Shown here piece by piece: positions 25,422-33,788 of a stretch of 34,442 nucleotides of DNA. Source of the DNA: Chloroflexota bacterium. GTDB lineage: Bacteria; Chloroflexota; Anaerolineae; J102. The notes below the pieces were generated by a model that was given only the letters and a program-made list of their open reading frames with translations, had not been told where the DNA came from and searched no databases. The stretch is taken from NCBI GenBank assembly GCA_013152585.1, contig JAADGC010000008.1:1-34442 (forward strand), written 5' to 3'. Both the position numbers and the translations under genes were made by a program. The stretch's first letter is position 1, and each line of letters opens with the position of its first letter.

Positions 25422-25450
25422 TTGACGAAGGGCGAAATATTGTTTATTAT
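25422..25450 (+). promoter_or_regulatory. Strong promoter of the restriction-modification island
   Basis: TTGACG (25422-25427) and TATTAT (25445-25450) are exactly 17 bases apart and each matches five of six consensus positions. Transcription should begin near 25457, 31 bases before the methyltransferase ATG at 25488. It shows that an upstream in-frame TTG at 25422 cannot be the start. Confidence 0.7.
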
Positions 25451-25487
25451 TGATTCATCAACCTACTCCATTTGGTTTGTGAGATAT

Positions 25488-26378
25488 ATGGGCATGAGTG
25501 CTTATCCAACAGTTACACAGCAGCCATTAATTCCTGTAAAAGCCAGCAAAGAATCAGTTGTTTATGGGGGCGATGCCTATGATGTGCTAAAACAGTTACC
25601 ATCAGAGTTTTTTCAGACTGCTGTTACATCGCCGCCTTACTGGGGTTTGCGAGATTATGGTGTGGAAGGGCAGATTGGTTCGGAAGCACATCTGGAAGAT
25701 TATATTGCCCACCTGGTTCGCGTTTTTTCTGAGCTTAGACGTGTTCTCAAATCTGATGGCACTTTGTGGCTCAACTTGGGTGATAGTTACACCAGTGGTG
25801 GCAGGAAACGTCGGGCGCCAGATAAGAAGAACCCGGCCCGAGCTATGTCTTATCGTGCACCAACCCCCGAGGGGTTGAAACCAAAAGACTTAATCGGCGT
25901 ACCGTGGCGGATGACCTTCGCACTTCAGGAGGCAGGATGGTATCTGCGCAGCGAAATAATCTGGCATAAGCCGAATCCGCATCCTGAGAGCGTCAAGGAT
26001 AGGCCTACACGCGCTCATGAAACAATTTTTTTACTTACCAAGTCAGAAAAATACTATTATGATTCCGATGCCATCATGGAATCGACTCAAAAAGGGGACC
26101 ATCGGAACAAAAGAAGTGTTTGGACCGTCCCTACGCAGCCACTGAAGGAAGCACATTTTGCCACATTCCCACCAAAACTCATCGAACCTTGCATTATGGC
26201 AGGAAGTGCACCAGGGGACTTCGTTTTAGATCCATTTTTTGGGGCAGGTACGACCGGTTTGGTTGCTGCTTTGCGAGATCGAAACTTCGTCGGTATTGAG
26301 TTGCAAGCTGCCTATATCGAAATAGCACGAAAGCGGTTGGCAAAATATGGTATATCCTTTAAGGAAAAACGTTTTTAA
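25488..26378 (+). CDS. Type II DNA methyltransferase, probably N4-cytosine
   Basis: A 296-residue DNA methyltransferase. The catalytic motif IV is TSPPYW (47-52), the form typical of N4-cytosine enzymes; the SAM-binding motif I, DPFFGAGTTG (248-257), follows near the C-terminus, giving the order IV then I of beta-class enzymes. GTLWLNLGDSYTSGG and HETIFLLTKSEKYYYDSDAI are typical of the family. It should protect the host from the restriction enzyme encoded 18 bases downstream. The start is ATG 25488 (25494 is the alternative), just after a strong promoter. Base composition is clearly AT-richer than in neighbouring genes, which points to horizontal transfer together with the next gene. Confidence 0.9.
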   Translation: MGMSAYPTVTQQPLIPVKASKESVVYGGDAYDVLKQLPSEFFQTAVTSPPYWGLRDYGVEGQIGSEAHLEDYIAHLVRVFSELRRVLKSDGTLWLNLGDSYTSGGRKRRAPDKKNPARAMSYRAPTPEGLKPKDLIGVPWRMTFALQEAGWYLRSEIIWHKPNPHPESVKDRPTRAHETIFLLTKSEKYYYDSDAIMESTQKGDHRNKRSVWTVPTQPLKEAHFATFPPKLIEPCIMAGSAPGDFVLDPFFGAGTTGLVAALRDRNFVGIELQAAYIEIARKRLAKYGISFKEKRF

Positions 26379-26396
26379 CACCCCAGAACCGTTCAT

Positions 26397-27350
26397 ATGA
26401 AAAAACTTCCAGTTCTGATACCTGCCTTGCAGATTGGCTTTTATCAACGGCTAAAAAAGGCACAAGAGACCTATTTATTGCCAGCGTTGTTCAGGCAAGT
26501 TAGTTTATTGGATATTGGTATTCTCGATAGGCAACTCCTTGAGTTTGCAGGTAATGAAAAATTGGCAATTCTGGCCCGACAAGGACTTCGTGGTGAATTA
26601 CTTTTCCCAGTACCTTATTTTCTTAGTTCCAAACCCGTCCTTTTAGGATATTATCGGTTGTTGCTAGGATTTTCGCAAAAGGAATTTTATAAAGGCCCAT
26701 ACAGCCGTTTCAAAAATATGGAAGGAATGGGACGGCTTACACCTGCGACACAAGAGCTGCTTCCCGCACTTTGTTCGACTTTGATCGAGAGTGCGTGGTT
26801 ATTGGCAAATGGCGTTTCTGAATTATCGGAAGATGCTTTCAACTCTCTAACTTTGTTAACGCTTGGCCCGCAATTCAGAGGATCACGCAACGTTGCTCTT
26901 GGAGCAGAAGCCATTCAAACATTCTTTGCGTTGCTCAAAGCCATCGTTATTGATGCAATTGTTGAGGAAGGGGACAACTATCTGATCGTCCAAAGTGCGG
27001 CCAAGAGGACTTATAAGATTGAGTTTTCACCAGATCCCGATATTGCCATTCGTCAGGTTATGGCATCGGGTGTTGTGCGAAACCGTATAGCAGTTGAAGT
27101 CAAGGGCGGAGAGGATTTTTCCAATATCCATAACCGACTCGGTGAGGCGGAAAAAAGTCATCAGAAAGCGAAAAACGAGGGGTTTACGGAGTTTTGGACG
27201 GTGATCAATGTCATGGGCATTGATCACTCTCTATGGAAGCGGGAGACGCCGACGACGACTGAGGTTTTTCATCTTCAGGAACTGGTCGATATCGAAAGTC
27301 AGGAATATCAGAAATTCCGCGAGTATCTCATTTCTGAACTGGGTATCTGA
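26397..27350 (+). CDS. Type II restriction endonuclease, XcyI-like
   Basis: A 317-residue protein that I place, from memory of the family pattern, near the XcyI/Cfr9I restriction enzymes (site CCCGGG). A PD-(D/E)XK nuclease site is visible as Pro-Asp-Pro-Asp at 212-215 and Glu-Val-Lys at 234-236 (IAVEVKGGEDFSNIHNRLGE), followed by AEKSHQKAKNEGFTEFWTV. The N-terminal half is helical and probably reads the DNA. The paired N4-cytosine methyltransferase just upstream agrees with this group, since the known enzymes there are m4C types. Composition is AT-rich like the methyltransferase. The recognition site stays unproven; at least nine CCCGGG sites occur elsewhere in the window. Confidence 0.72.
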   Translation: MKKLPVLIPALQIGFYQRLKKAQETYLLPALFRQVSLLDIGILDRQLLEFAGNEKLAILARQGLRGELLFPVPYFLSSKPVLLGYYRLLLGFSQKEFYKGPYSRFKNMEGMGRLTPATQELLPALCSTLIESAWLLANGVSELSEDAFNSLTLLTLGPQFRGSRNVALGAEAIQTFFALLKAIVIDAIVEEGDNYLIVQSAAKRTYKIEFSPDPDIAIRQVMASGVVRNRIAVEVKGGEDFSNIHNRLGEAEKSHQKAKNEGFTEFWTVINVMGIDHSLWKRETPTTTEVFHLQELVDIESQEYQKFREYLISELGI

Positions 27351-27365
27351 ATACACCTTTATCCC

Positions 27366-27408
27366 GGCTCTTTTGGGTTTCGTGGGGGTCTTAATTCAGA
27401 CCTCCGGG
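27366..27408 (+). repeat. 43-bp dispersed repeat, copy 2
   Basis: Matches 21411-21453 (inverse) in 39 of 43 positions. It starts 15 bases after the stop codon of the restriction endonuclease gene and lies before the convergent end of the next operon. It marks the right edge of the AT-rich island. Confidence 0.7.
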
Positions 27409-27452
27409 GGATCCGATTGAATCAAAAATTAACAAGCGTTATGGTGCACGGC

Positions 27453-28682
27453 TCACTTACTGCGATAATCGCTCCACGCCAACTGGCGCTGCATTGCCTC
27501 TGCCGGCAGTGTCGCCAGCCACACCGCTGCATCCGCCGGTACCGCCAGCAGATCGGCGCGCACGGCCAGCGCCACACTTCCGAGCTGTTGCAGGCTCGCG
27601 GGTGTTGGAGCGTCATCATCCGAGAGAATGACAGATACGCCAGCAGCCCGGCACTGCTGCACCCGGTCACGTAGCACCCGCACGCTGCCCACCTGCGCCG
27701 GGCTGATACGCATCCCCGCCAACACGCCCGCAGCCAGCAATGCCGCAGCATCCTCGACGTCGGCAGTGTGTGCTATCAGTTGTACTTGCATGTCACGAAA
27801 ATCCAGATATTCGCGCAGGGTGCGCCAGGCGTCCAGCCGCGATGCAGTTGCCGGAAAAGGATTTTCGATGCTCAGGGGCAGCGGTTTCACCACGCGCTCC
27901 AGCCCGTACAGCGCCCCCAACACCTTCCCCACGTCACCATCAAAAGCCTGATCGAACCAGGCATCGGCCTGAACCAGCAACCGGGAAGGCCACTGGCCCG
28001 GGGAAAATTGTTGCAAATAGCGGCGGGTCTGGCGCAAGACCCCCTGCAATGCCGCCCCTCCCTGGCCCAGGCGCTGTCGCTCTTCTCCGCTGGGCAGACG
28101 CCAGCCCCAGGCTGCTCCCGGTTGCCATAGTTCCTGTCGTCCGGGAAACTGTTGGGTCCGCACAATGGGCATGGGTGTGGTGGGCAAGGTCGTTCCGCAA
28201 TAGTCCGCCATCAGCTCGGCCAGACTATTGCGCTGCACCTGTGCCTGCGCCGTTATCAGCGCCAGACTCAGGGCATAGCGCAGCGCCGGCCGCAAGGCCT
28301 GATACCGGGTCACCGTATGTGTGGGGGCAGCAGCCGGACGCTGGCGCCAGAACTGCCCCGTGAGCAGGGCCCGCCGGGTCAATCCGGAGGCATCATCCTC
28401 TGCCACCGGCAGCAGCTCGGTGAGTGTCACCTCTTCGCTGAGCGCATCCAGCTCTGCCAGCAAGGCTTCGGTATCGTCCAGCATCCGCCCCACCCACGCC
28501 GGCGCCACCAGACCCTGCACGCTCTCAGCCAAAGCCGCCCCCTGACCCCAAACAACGCACTCCTGCCAGACGACGAGTTGCTCATCGATCACCAAACCCA
28601 CTGACGCCCGCTGCTCGGAGGCGTCGGACGTCAGTGGGTTATGGAGGACGACGAGAATATCGGTAATCAACGCGGCCGGCAT
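27453..28682 (-). CDS. Degenerate methylaspartate ammonia-lyase-like enolase-superfamily protein
   Basis: A 409-residue protein close in length to 3-methylaspartate ammonia-lyase (about 413). The N-terminal part fits an enolase capping domain; RPALRYALSLALITAQAQVQ (131-150) with AELMADYCG resembles the family helix that ends in MAEVIA. The barrel half shows LLVQADAW (Asp240), LSIENPF (Glu273) and QLIAHTADVEDAA. In the known enzyme a third metal ligand (Asp307) and the catalytic base (Lys331) follow; here those places seem to hold non-acidic residues (AHTA) and Ser327 (MRISPAQVG). So catalysis as a lyase is doubtful. Family placement is from motif memory. The ATG overlaps the upstream CBS-ACT stop by one base. 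Confidence 0.5.
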   Translation of the reverse strand: MPAALITDILVVLHNPLTSDASEQRASVGLVIDEQLVVWQECVVWGQGAALAESVQGLVAPAWVGRMLDDTEALLAELDALSEEVTLTELLPVAEDDASGLTRRALLTGQFWRQRPAAAPTHTVTRYQALRPALRYALSLALITAQAQVQRNSLAELMADYCGTTLPTTPMPIVRTQQFPGRQELWQPGAAWGWRLPSGEERQRLGQGGAALQGVLRQTRRYLQQFSPGQWPSRLLVQADAWFDQAFDGDVGKVLGALYGLERVVKPLPLSIENPFPATASRLDAWRTLREYLDFRDMQVQLIAHTADVEDAAALLAAGVLAGMRISPAQVGSVRVLRDRVQQCRAAGVSVILSDDDAPTPASLQQLGSVALAVRADLLAVPADAAVWLATLPAEAMQRQLAWSDYRSK

Positions 28683-29338
28683 CACACCACCGTGCGAATA
28701 TCAACGATTGTCTGATCGGGAATGTCAGACAACGCTTCTTTCACTTCCTCGACGCTCACATCTGAGATTTTGAGGACGAGATCGTATTGACCGGAATGGC
28801 GGGGGGTGGGGAAACTGCCCATGCCGGCGACGCCCCAGCCTTTCTGTGCCAGCACCGTGGAGAGCTTGTTAAACTCGCCCTTGCGATTGGGCATGCGCAC
28901 AGTGACGCGCACGCCGGCCATAGGCAGTCCCAGCATAATCTGAAATGCCCGCAGCAAATCCGTTTCCGTGAGTATGCCCACGATGATGCCATTCTCGATC
29001 ACCGGCAATCCGCTGATCTTATGATCTGTGATCAAGGCGGCAGCCCGCTCTACGGTGCGATCAGGATCGATCGTGATGACTTGCGCCTTCTTAAGCATGA
29101 TCTGTTTTGCAGTAAGCTGCGAGATATGTCGCGTGATCTCCCACACGTTCAAACTGCCTAATTCATCCGCACTCAAAGCCAGCCGTTGCCGTGTGATCAA
29201 TCCCTGCAAACGTTTACCGTCTCCGGCCACGGGCAGGTGCCGCACCTGGTTTTCGACCATGATGCTTTGCACTTCGGTAACCGGGGTTTCGGGTGCCACC
29301 AAGATCGGGTGACGCGTCATGATGTCTTTTACTAACAT
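28682..29338 (-). CDS. CBS-pair plus ACT domain protein (AcuB-like)
   Basis: A 218-residue cytoplasmic protein with two CBS motifs: MLVKDIMTRHPILVAPETPV (1-20) to LQGLITRQRL, and LTAKQIMLKKAQVITIDPDR (75-94) to IVGILTETDLLRAF. A C-terminal ACT-like domain (about 143-216: VRVTVRMPNRKGEFNKLSTV) follows. CBS pairs bind adenine nucleotides and ACT domains bind amino acids, so the protein probably senses energy state and an amino acid; what it controls is not known. AcuB-type proteins have this layout. ATG at 29338 has AGAAGGA upstream; an upstream extension overlaps the ABC ATPase gene. It starts five bases after that gene and is co-transcribed with it. Confidence 0.85.
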   Translation of the reverse strand: MLVKDIMTRHPILVAPETPVTEVQSIMVENQVRHLPVAGDGKRLQGLITRQRLALSADELGSLNVWEITRHISQLTAKQIMLKKAQVITIDPDRTVERAAALITDHKISGLPVIENGIIVGILTETDLLRAFQIMLGLPMAGVRVTVRMPNRKGEFNKLSTVLAQKGWGVAGMGSFPTPRHSGQYDLVLKISDVSVEEVKEALSDIPDQTIVDIRTVV

Positions 29339-29342
29339 GGCT

Positions 29343-31472
29343 TTAGTCCTTCTCTTTATGAGAAATAACTGGGTCGAAGGTGCGTAGGGTTTCCAGAGGA
29401 ATGTGACAGAATATCTTGTGTCCGTTGTCGGTTTCCTGCCAGGGCGGGATTTGGGTCGCACACACCGCCCCGCCTTCGGGTGCAAAATGCCGTTGGGGGC
29501 AGCGGGTGTGGAAACGACATCCGCTGGGTGGATTCAGGGCGCTGGGCACAGAGCCTTCCAGACGAATATGTTTCTGGGCGGCGGTGGGATCGGGGATAGG
29601 GACGGCCGAGAGCAAGGCTTCGGTATAGGGATGATAAGGTGGGGCGTAGATGGCTTCGGCCGGGCCGATCTCCATGATTTGCCCCAGATACATGACCGCC
29701 ACGTCGTCGGAGAAGAAGCGCACGACGCTCAGATCATGGGCGATGAAGACCATGGTCGTCCCCAGCTTGCTTTGCGCATCGAGCAGCAGATTTAAGATGG
29801 CGGCCTGCACAGATACGTCGAGGGCACTGACGGGCTCGTCGCAGAGAACGAGATTGGGGTGGCTGGCCAAGGCTCGGGCAATGCCCACGCGTTGTTTTTC
29901 GCCACCACTCAATTGCCGCGGCAGCCGATCATAGTAAGTCTCGCCCAGGCGCATGGCTTGCAGTATCTTGATCACTTCGTCCCGCACCTGCTTTTTGGGC
30001 ACGGTCTTGAAGCGCACCATGGGACGCCCGATCTGCTGGCCGACGGTGTAGGAGGGATTCATGGTGGAATCGGGATTCTGAAACACCATCTGCAATTCTT
30101 GTATCAGTTTTATATCACGGCTGGCGATATTGCCGGTGATGTCGAAGCCCATGAATTCAGCCTTGCCATCGGTGCTGTCTTCCAGGCCGATGATGGTTTT
30201 GATCAGCGTGCTTTTGCCACAGCCTGATTCTCCCACCACGCCCAGCGTACGTCCTTTTTGCACGGTAAATGTGGCATCTTCGACAGCCTTGACATAGCTT
30301 TTGGGCCTGAGCCCCAATATATCCTTGATCGTGGAGCCTGAGACTTCGTAGTACTTTTTCAGATGCTGCACTTCCAGGATGGGTTCGCTGGCAACCACTT
30401 CCCGGAGGGTGGGCAGTTCCACGTCTTCGTGGGGCTGCCACTGCGATGGATCAATGTCTTCGGCAAAGTGGCAGCGCACCTGCACGCCGTTGGGCATGGT
30501 GCGCAGGGCGGGACGCTCCATCCGGCATCGTTCCTGGGCATAATCGCAGCGGGGGCCAAACACGCAGCCAATGGGCCGGCTGTGGGGTGGGGGCACGCGT
30601 CCGCGGATGGGATAGAGCATGCTGCTGGCTTTGTCGGCGCCCAGCTTGGGCACACAGCGCATCAGTCCCTGGGTGTAAGGGTGTTGCGGACGTTTGAATA
30701 TCTGCTCCACGAGTCCCCGCTCCACCATCTCGCCCGCATACATCACCCCCACCTTCGAGCACACCCGGGCGACCACGCCCAGGTTGTGGGTAATGTACAT
30801 GATGGCGGTGTCGAATTCGCGGCGCAAATCGGCGATCAGGTCCAGCACTGCCGCCTCGACGGTCACGTCCAGGGCCGTGGTGGGCTCGTCCATGATCAGC
30901 AGGGCGGGATTATTGAGCAGGGCCATGGCGATGACCACGCGTTGCTGTTGTCCGCCGGAGATTTGGTGCGGAAAACGCCTCATAACATCGGCGGCATCGG
31001 GCATGTACACGCGTTCGAGCATCTCGATGGAGCGTCTTGCAGCTTCCGCGTCTGCCATGCCGCGATGCACGGTCAGCACCTCTTTCAACTGGTCGCCCAG
31101 ACGCAGGGAGGGGTTCAGTGCCTGCATGGGGTCCTGATAGACCATGGCGATCTGATCGCCGCGCAGGCGGCGCAGGTCTTCGCCACTTCTGCCTGTCAGT
31201 TCTCGTCCTAAAAATCTGATGCTGCCGCGTTTGACATAGCCATTGGCGCCCAAGAAATTGACGACGGCCCAGGCTACAGTGCTTTTGCCGCAACCTGATT
31301 CGCCTACGAGGCCATGGGATTCACCGCGGTTGATCTCAAAGGAGACGTTCTGTACCGCTTCGATTTCGCCGCCGCGCACTTTGTAGGCAATGGCGACATT
31401 TTCGAGTTTGAGGACGGGGCCGGTATGTCCATAAGTAATGCTGGAAGTGTCCAGAGATGTGGTTGTTGCCAT
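29343..31472 (-). CDS. Fused two-domain ABC ATPase, peptide/nickel type
   Basis: A 709-residue protein carrying two complete nucleotide-binding domains, matching a fusion of DppD-like and DppF-like subunits. First half: Walker A GESGCGKS (57-64), the Q-loop YQDP, signature ISGGQQQRV (171-179) and Walker B LLIMDEP (191-197). A family C-terminal (oligo_HPY) segment with CVFGPRCDYAQERC follows. The second half repeats Walker A GESGCGKST, signature LSGGEKQRVG, Walker B LVLCDEP and a second HPY tail FHTRCPQR. It should power the transport of a peptide or similar substrate through the two permeases. ATG 31472 is preferred to an in-frame GTG upstream at 31514, which lies inside the permease gene. 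Confidence 0.93.
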   Translation of the reverse strand: MATTTSLDTSSITYGHTGPVLKLENVAIAYKVRGGEIEAVQNVSFEINRGESHGLVGESGCGKSTVAWAVVNFLGANGYVKRGSIRFLGRELTGRSGEDLRRLRGDQIAMVYQDPMQALNPSLRLGDQLKEVLTVHRGMADAEAARRSIEMLERVYMPDAADVMRRFPHQISGGQQQRVVIAMALLNNPALLIMDEPTTALDVTVEAAVLDLIADLRREFDTAIMYITHNLGVVARVCSKVGVMYAGEMVERGLVEQIFKRPQHPYTQGLMRCVPKLGADKASSMLYPIRGRVPPPHSRPIGCVFGPRCDYAQERCRMERPALRTMPNGVQVRCHFAEDIDPSQWQPHEDVELPTLREVVASEPILEVQHLKKYYEVSGSTIKDILGLRPKSYVKAVEDATFTVQKGRTLGVVGESGCGKSTLIKTIIGLEDSTDGKAEFMGFDITGNIASRDIKLIQELQMVFQNPDSTMNPSYTVGQQIGRPMVRFKTVPKKQVRDEVIKILQAMRLGETYYDRLPRQLSGGEKQRVGIARALASHPNLVLCDEPVSALDVSVQAAILNLLLDAQSKLGTTMVFIAHDLSVVRFFSDDVAVMYLGQIMEIGPAEAIYAPPYHPYTEALLSAVPIPDPTAAQKHIRLEGSVPSALNPPSGCRFHTRCPQRHFAPEGGAVCATQIPPWQETDNGHKIFCHIPLETLRTFDPVISHKEKD

Positions 31473-31485
31473 AACGATGCCTCGC

Positions 31486-32412
31486 CTATTTTTGGTACCG
31501 GGTGATCTCTTCACGCAGGCCGTCGGCGAACAAATTCAAGCCAACGACCAGCGAAGCGATCGCCAGGGAGGGGAAGATGACAGCCCATTGATTGAGGAAG
31601 ATGTTTCGTCGGGCCTCGTTGACCATGTTGCCCCAGTCGGGATCTGGCGGCGGCAGGCCCAGGCCCAAAAAGCCCAGGGTGCCGATGGCAAAGATGGCAT
31701 AGCCCACGCGCAACATGGCGTCTACCAGCAGCGGGCCGCGGGCATTGGGTAGGATCTCGCGGTACATGATGTAGGCGAGGCTTTCGCCGCGGGTCTCGGC
31801 AGCGCGGATGTAATCCCGCGTTTTGATATCCAGGGCCAGACTACGCACCAAACGAGCTACGCCCGGCGCCCCGGTGATGGTGATGGCGAAGATCACGACC
31901 AGATCGCCCTGGCCCAAAGCCGCAATGATCACCAGATAGAGCACGATCACGGGGAAGGCGATGAGCGCGTCCAGCACCTGCATGATCACTTGATCCCACC
32001 AGCCCCCCCGATAGCCGGCATTCAAACCCAAAATGGCGCCCAGAAACAGCGAGCCGAACACGCCCCACAGCGCCACGCCGCCGGGAATAGCGACGTGGGT
32101 ATCGCCGGGCAGGCGGGTTTTGAGCAGAATGACCTGGGTGCCTTGCATCAGGCGGGAAGCAAGATCCCGACCCAGGTGATCGGTGCCCAGCACATTGGTG
32201 AGATTCGGTGGCAGGTTTTGTACGAACAGGGATGAATTGGGCGGATAGGGCGTCCAAAACAAAGATAAAAGGGCGATAACAACCCAAAACACCACGATGG
32301 CTAGCCCCACCGTACCAATGCGGGAATTCAGAACAACCGAGAGAGTATCCCAGAGTTTTCGTAATCGTGAGGGGCGCTTGCTGGCACCCAAGGCTGGTTG
32401 TGCTACGGTCAT
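31486..32412 (-). CDS. ABC transporter permease, DppC-like
   Basis: A 308-residue inner-membrane permease of the peptide/nickel family. GTDHLGRDLASRLM (76-89) is the DppC hallmark, and RAAETRGESLAYIMYREILP is the EAA loop that meets the ATPase. After GTQVILLKTR the sequence has a short extra segment (LPGDTHVAIPGG, about 101-112) before the next membrane span, which ordinary DppC proteins lack. A TM helix at 33-54 and four or five more to the C-terminus are visible. A weak TGGAG precedes the ATG. It lies 38 bases after the other permease and 13 bases before the fused ATPase gene. Confidence 0.92.
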   Translation of the reverse strand: MTVAQPALGASKRPSRLRKLWDTLSVVLNSRIGTVGLAIVVFWVVIALLSLFWTPYPPNSSLFVQNLPPNLTNVLGTDHLGRDLASRLMQGTQVILLKTRLPGDTHVAIPGGVALWGVFGSLFLGAILGLNAGYRGGWWDQVIMQVLDALIAFPVIVLYLVIIAALGQGDLVVIFAITITGAPGVARLVRSLALDIKTRDYIRAAETRGESLAYIMYREILPNARGPLLVDAMLRVGYAIFAIGTLGFLGLGLPPPDPDWGNMVNEARRNIFLNQWAVIFPSLAIASLVVGLNLFADGLREEITRYQK

Positions 32413-32450
32413 AGCTTCGCTCCAGTGTGTGGGAATCTGCTGCGATAGGG

Positions 32451-33749
32451 CTAGGAATAACGGATGCGAGGATTGAGGAAGGTGTAAGCCAGATCGCCAA
32501 CCAGGCGGGTGGAGATGGCAATGGTGACAGTCAACATGGCGGCGGCTTCCACGGCGTTAGGATCGCCGAAAATCGCCGAATCATAGATGTATTTTCCCAA
32601 TCCCGGATAACCAAAGATGGCCTCTACCACGACCACGCCGCCCACCAGCCAGTTGACATGCAGCATGATCACGGTGATGGGTGCCATGAGGGCATTGCGT
32701 AAAGCGTGCTTAAACACCACGCGACGATAAGGCATGCCTTTGATGATGGCGGTACGGATGTAGGGGGCGGACATCACCTCGACCATACTGGCGCGCGTCA
32801 TGCGGGACACATAACCCAGCTCCACCAGGGCCAGCGTCATGACCGGTAAAGCCAGTAATTTGGGATTGGAGAAAATGGCGTCGGCACTGGTGAACAGGGC
32901 TACGGCCGGGAGCACCCTCAGCCAGATGCCAAAGATCAAAATCAGAAAAATACCGCTGACAAATTCGGGGGTGGCGGTGGCGCCCAGCCCTAAAATCGAG
33001 ATCACGCGATCCAGAGGTTTGCCTTCGTTAATGCCGGCCATAATGCCAAAGAACAGAGCCAGAGGCATGATGAAGAGGAAGGCAACGCCAGCCAATACCA
33101 GGGTGTTGCGCACGCGCGGGATCAGTGTCACAGCCACGGGGCGGCCCGTCTGCAACGATTGTCCGGCGTCGCCGCGCAGCAGGCCTTTGCGCAAAGGAAT
33201 GTATTGGCGAGGCCCATCCCCCTCTTTGCGGAACCCGGCCTTGGTCCGTACCCAAACGGTTTCTCCTGCCCCACGCACCCACTTCACCGCCCGGTTATCG
33301 GTATCGACCCCCCAAAAAAACTCCTGTCCGTTCTTCGCCGTCTGCCAGCCACCGCTGACCATGTGCTTGGTTCTGGAGCCATCGGGTTGGCGACGTAATG
33401 CCAGTAACTGCCCTTTCTGCATCTGCCAGCGGGTCAATTGCCCGTCTACATTGGCCCACCATTCCTCCTCTTTCGTCTGTTGATTCTTGATGGATACCAA
33501 TGGATAGCCCACCAGTTTTTCAGCACGAAAATCGTTTCCAATCAGCCAGTCGAAATAGCGCTGCAGTGGGGGCGCATCCAGGCCTAATTGGGCGCGATAA
33601 GAGGCGCGTTGTTCCGGGGTCGATTCGATGCCCAGAATCTTCACTGTCACATCTCCGCTGCCTACTTCCAGTAAAAAAAAGAGAGCAAAAGAGACAAGCA
33701 GCATAGTGATGATGGTGGAAAGAATACTGCGAATGATAAATCGTGCCAT
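32451..33749 (-). CDS. ABC transporter permease, DppB-like with large insert
   Basis: A 432-residue permease, about 100 residues longer than usual DppB (roughly 306-340). Residues 7-28 form TM1; GLDAPPLQRYFDWL (56-69) and LLRGDAGQSLQTGRPV (190-205) are the two halves of one normally continuous periplasmic DppB segment. Between them, about 72-186, lies an insert rich in Trp, Lys and Arg (for example EEEWWANVDGQLTRW, VRGAGETVWVRTKAGF) that would sit outside the membrane. The rest is standard: five TM segments, the EAA loop YIRTAIIKGMPYRRVVFKHA, and HVNWLVGGVVVVEAIFGYPG. The insert may contact the binding protein or substrate; this is inference. Confidence 0.9.
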   Translation of the reverse strand: MARFIIRSILSTIITMLLVSFALFFLLEVGSGDVTVKILGIESTPEQRASYRAQLGLDAPPLQRYFDWLIGNDFRAEKLVGYPLVSIKNQQTKEEEWWANVDGQLTRWQMQKGQLLALRRQPDGSRTKHMVSGGWQTAKNGQEFFWGVDTDNRAVKWVRGAGETVWVRTKAGFRKEGDGPRQYIPLRKGLLRGDAGQSLQTGRPVAVTLIPRVRNTLVLAGVAFLFIMPLALFFGIMAGINEGKPLDRVISILGLGATATPEFVSGIFLILIFGIWLRVLPAVALFTSADAIFSNPKLLALPVMTLALVELGYVSRMTRASMVEVMSAPYIRTAIIKGMPYRRVVFKHALRNALMAPITVIMLHVNWLVGGVVVVEAIFGYPGLGKYIYDSAIFGDPNAVEAAAMLTVTIAISTRLVGDLAYTFLNPRIRYS

Positions 33750-33788
33750 AAGAAACTCCCTGGTTGGAAACAGTTTCGTCTATAAGAC

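Noticed and set aside
27453-28682. Functional 3-methylaspartate ammonia-lyase of a glutamate or methylaspartate cycle
   Set aside because: Residues expected for the third metal ligand and the catalytic lysine are not seen, and no glutamate mutase gene is nearby.
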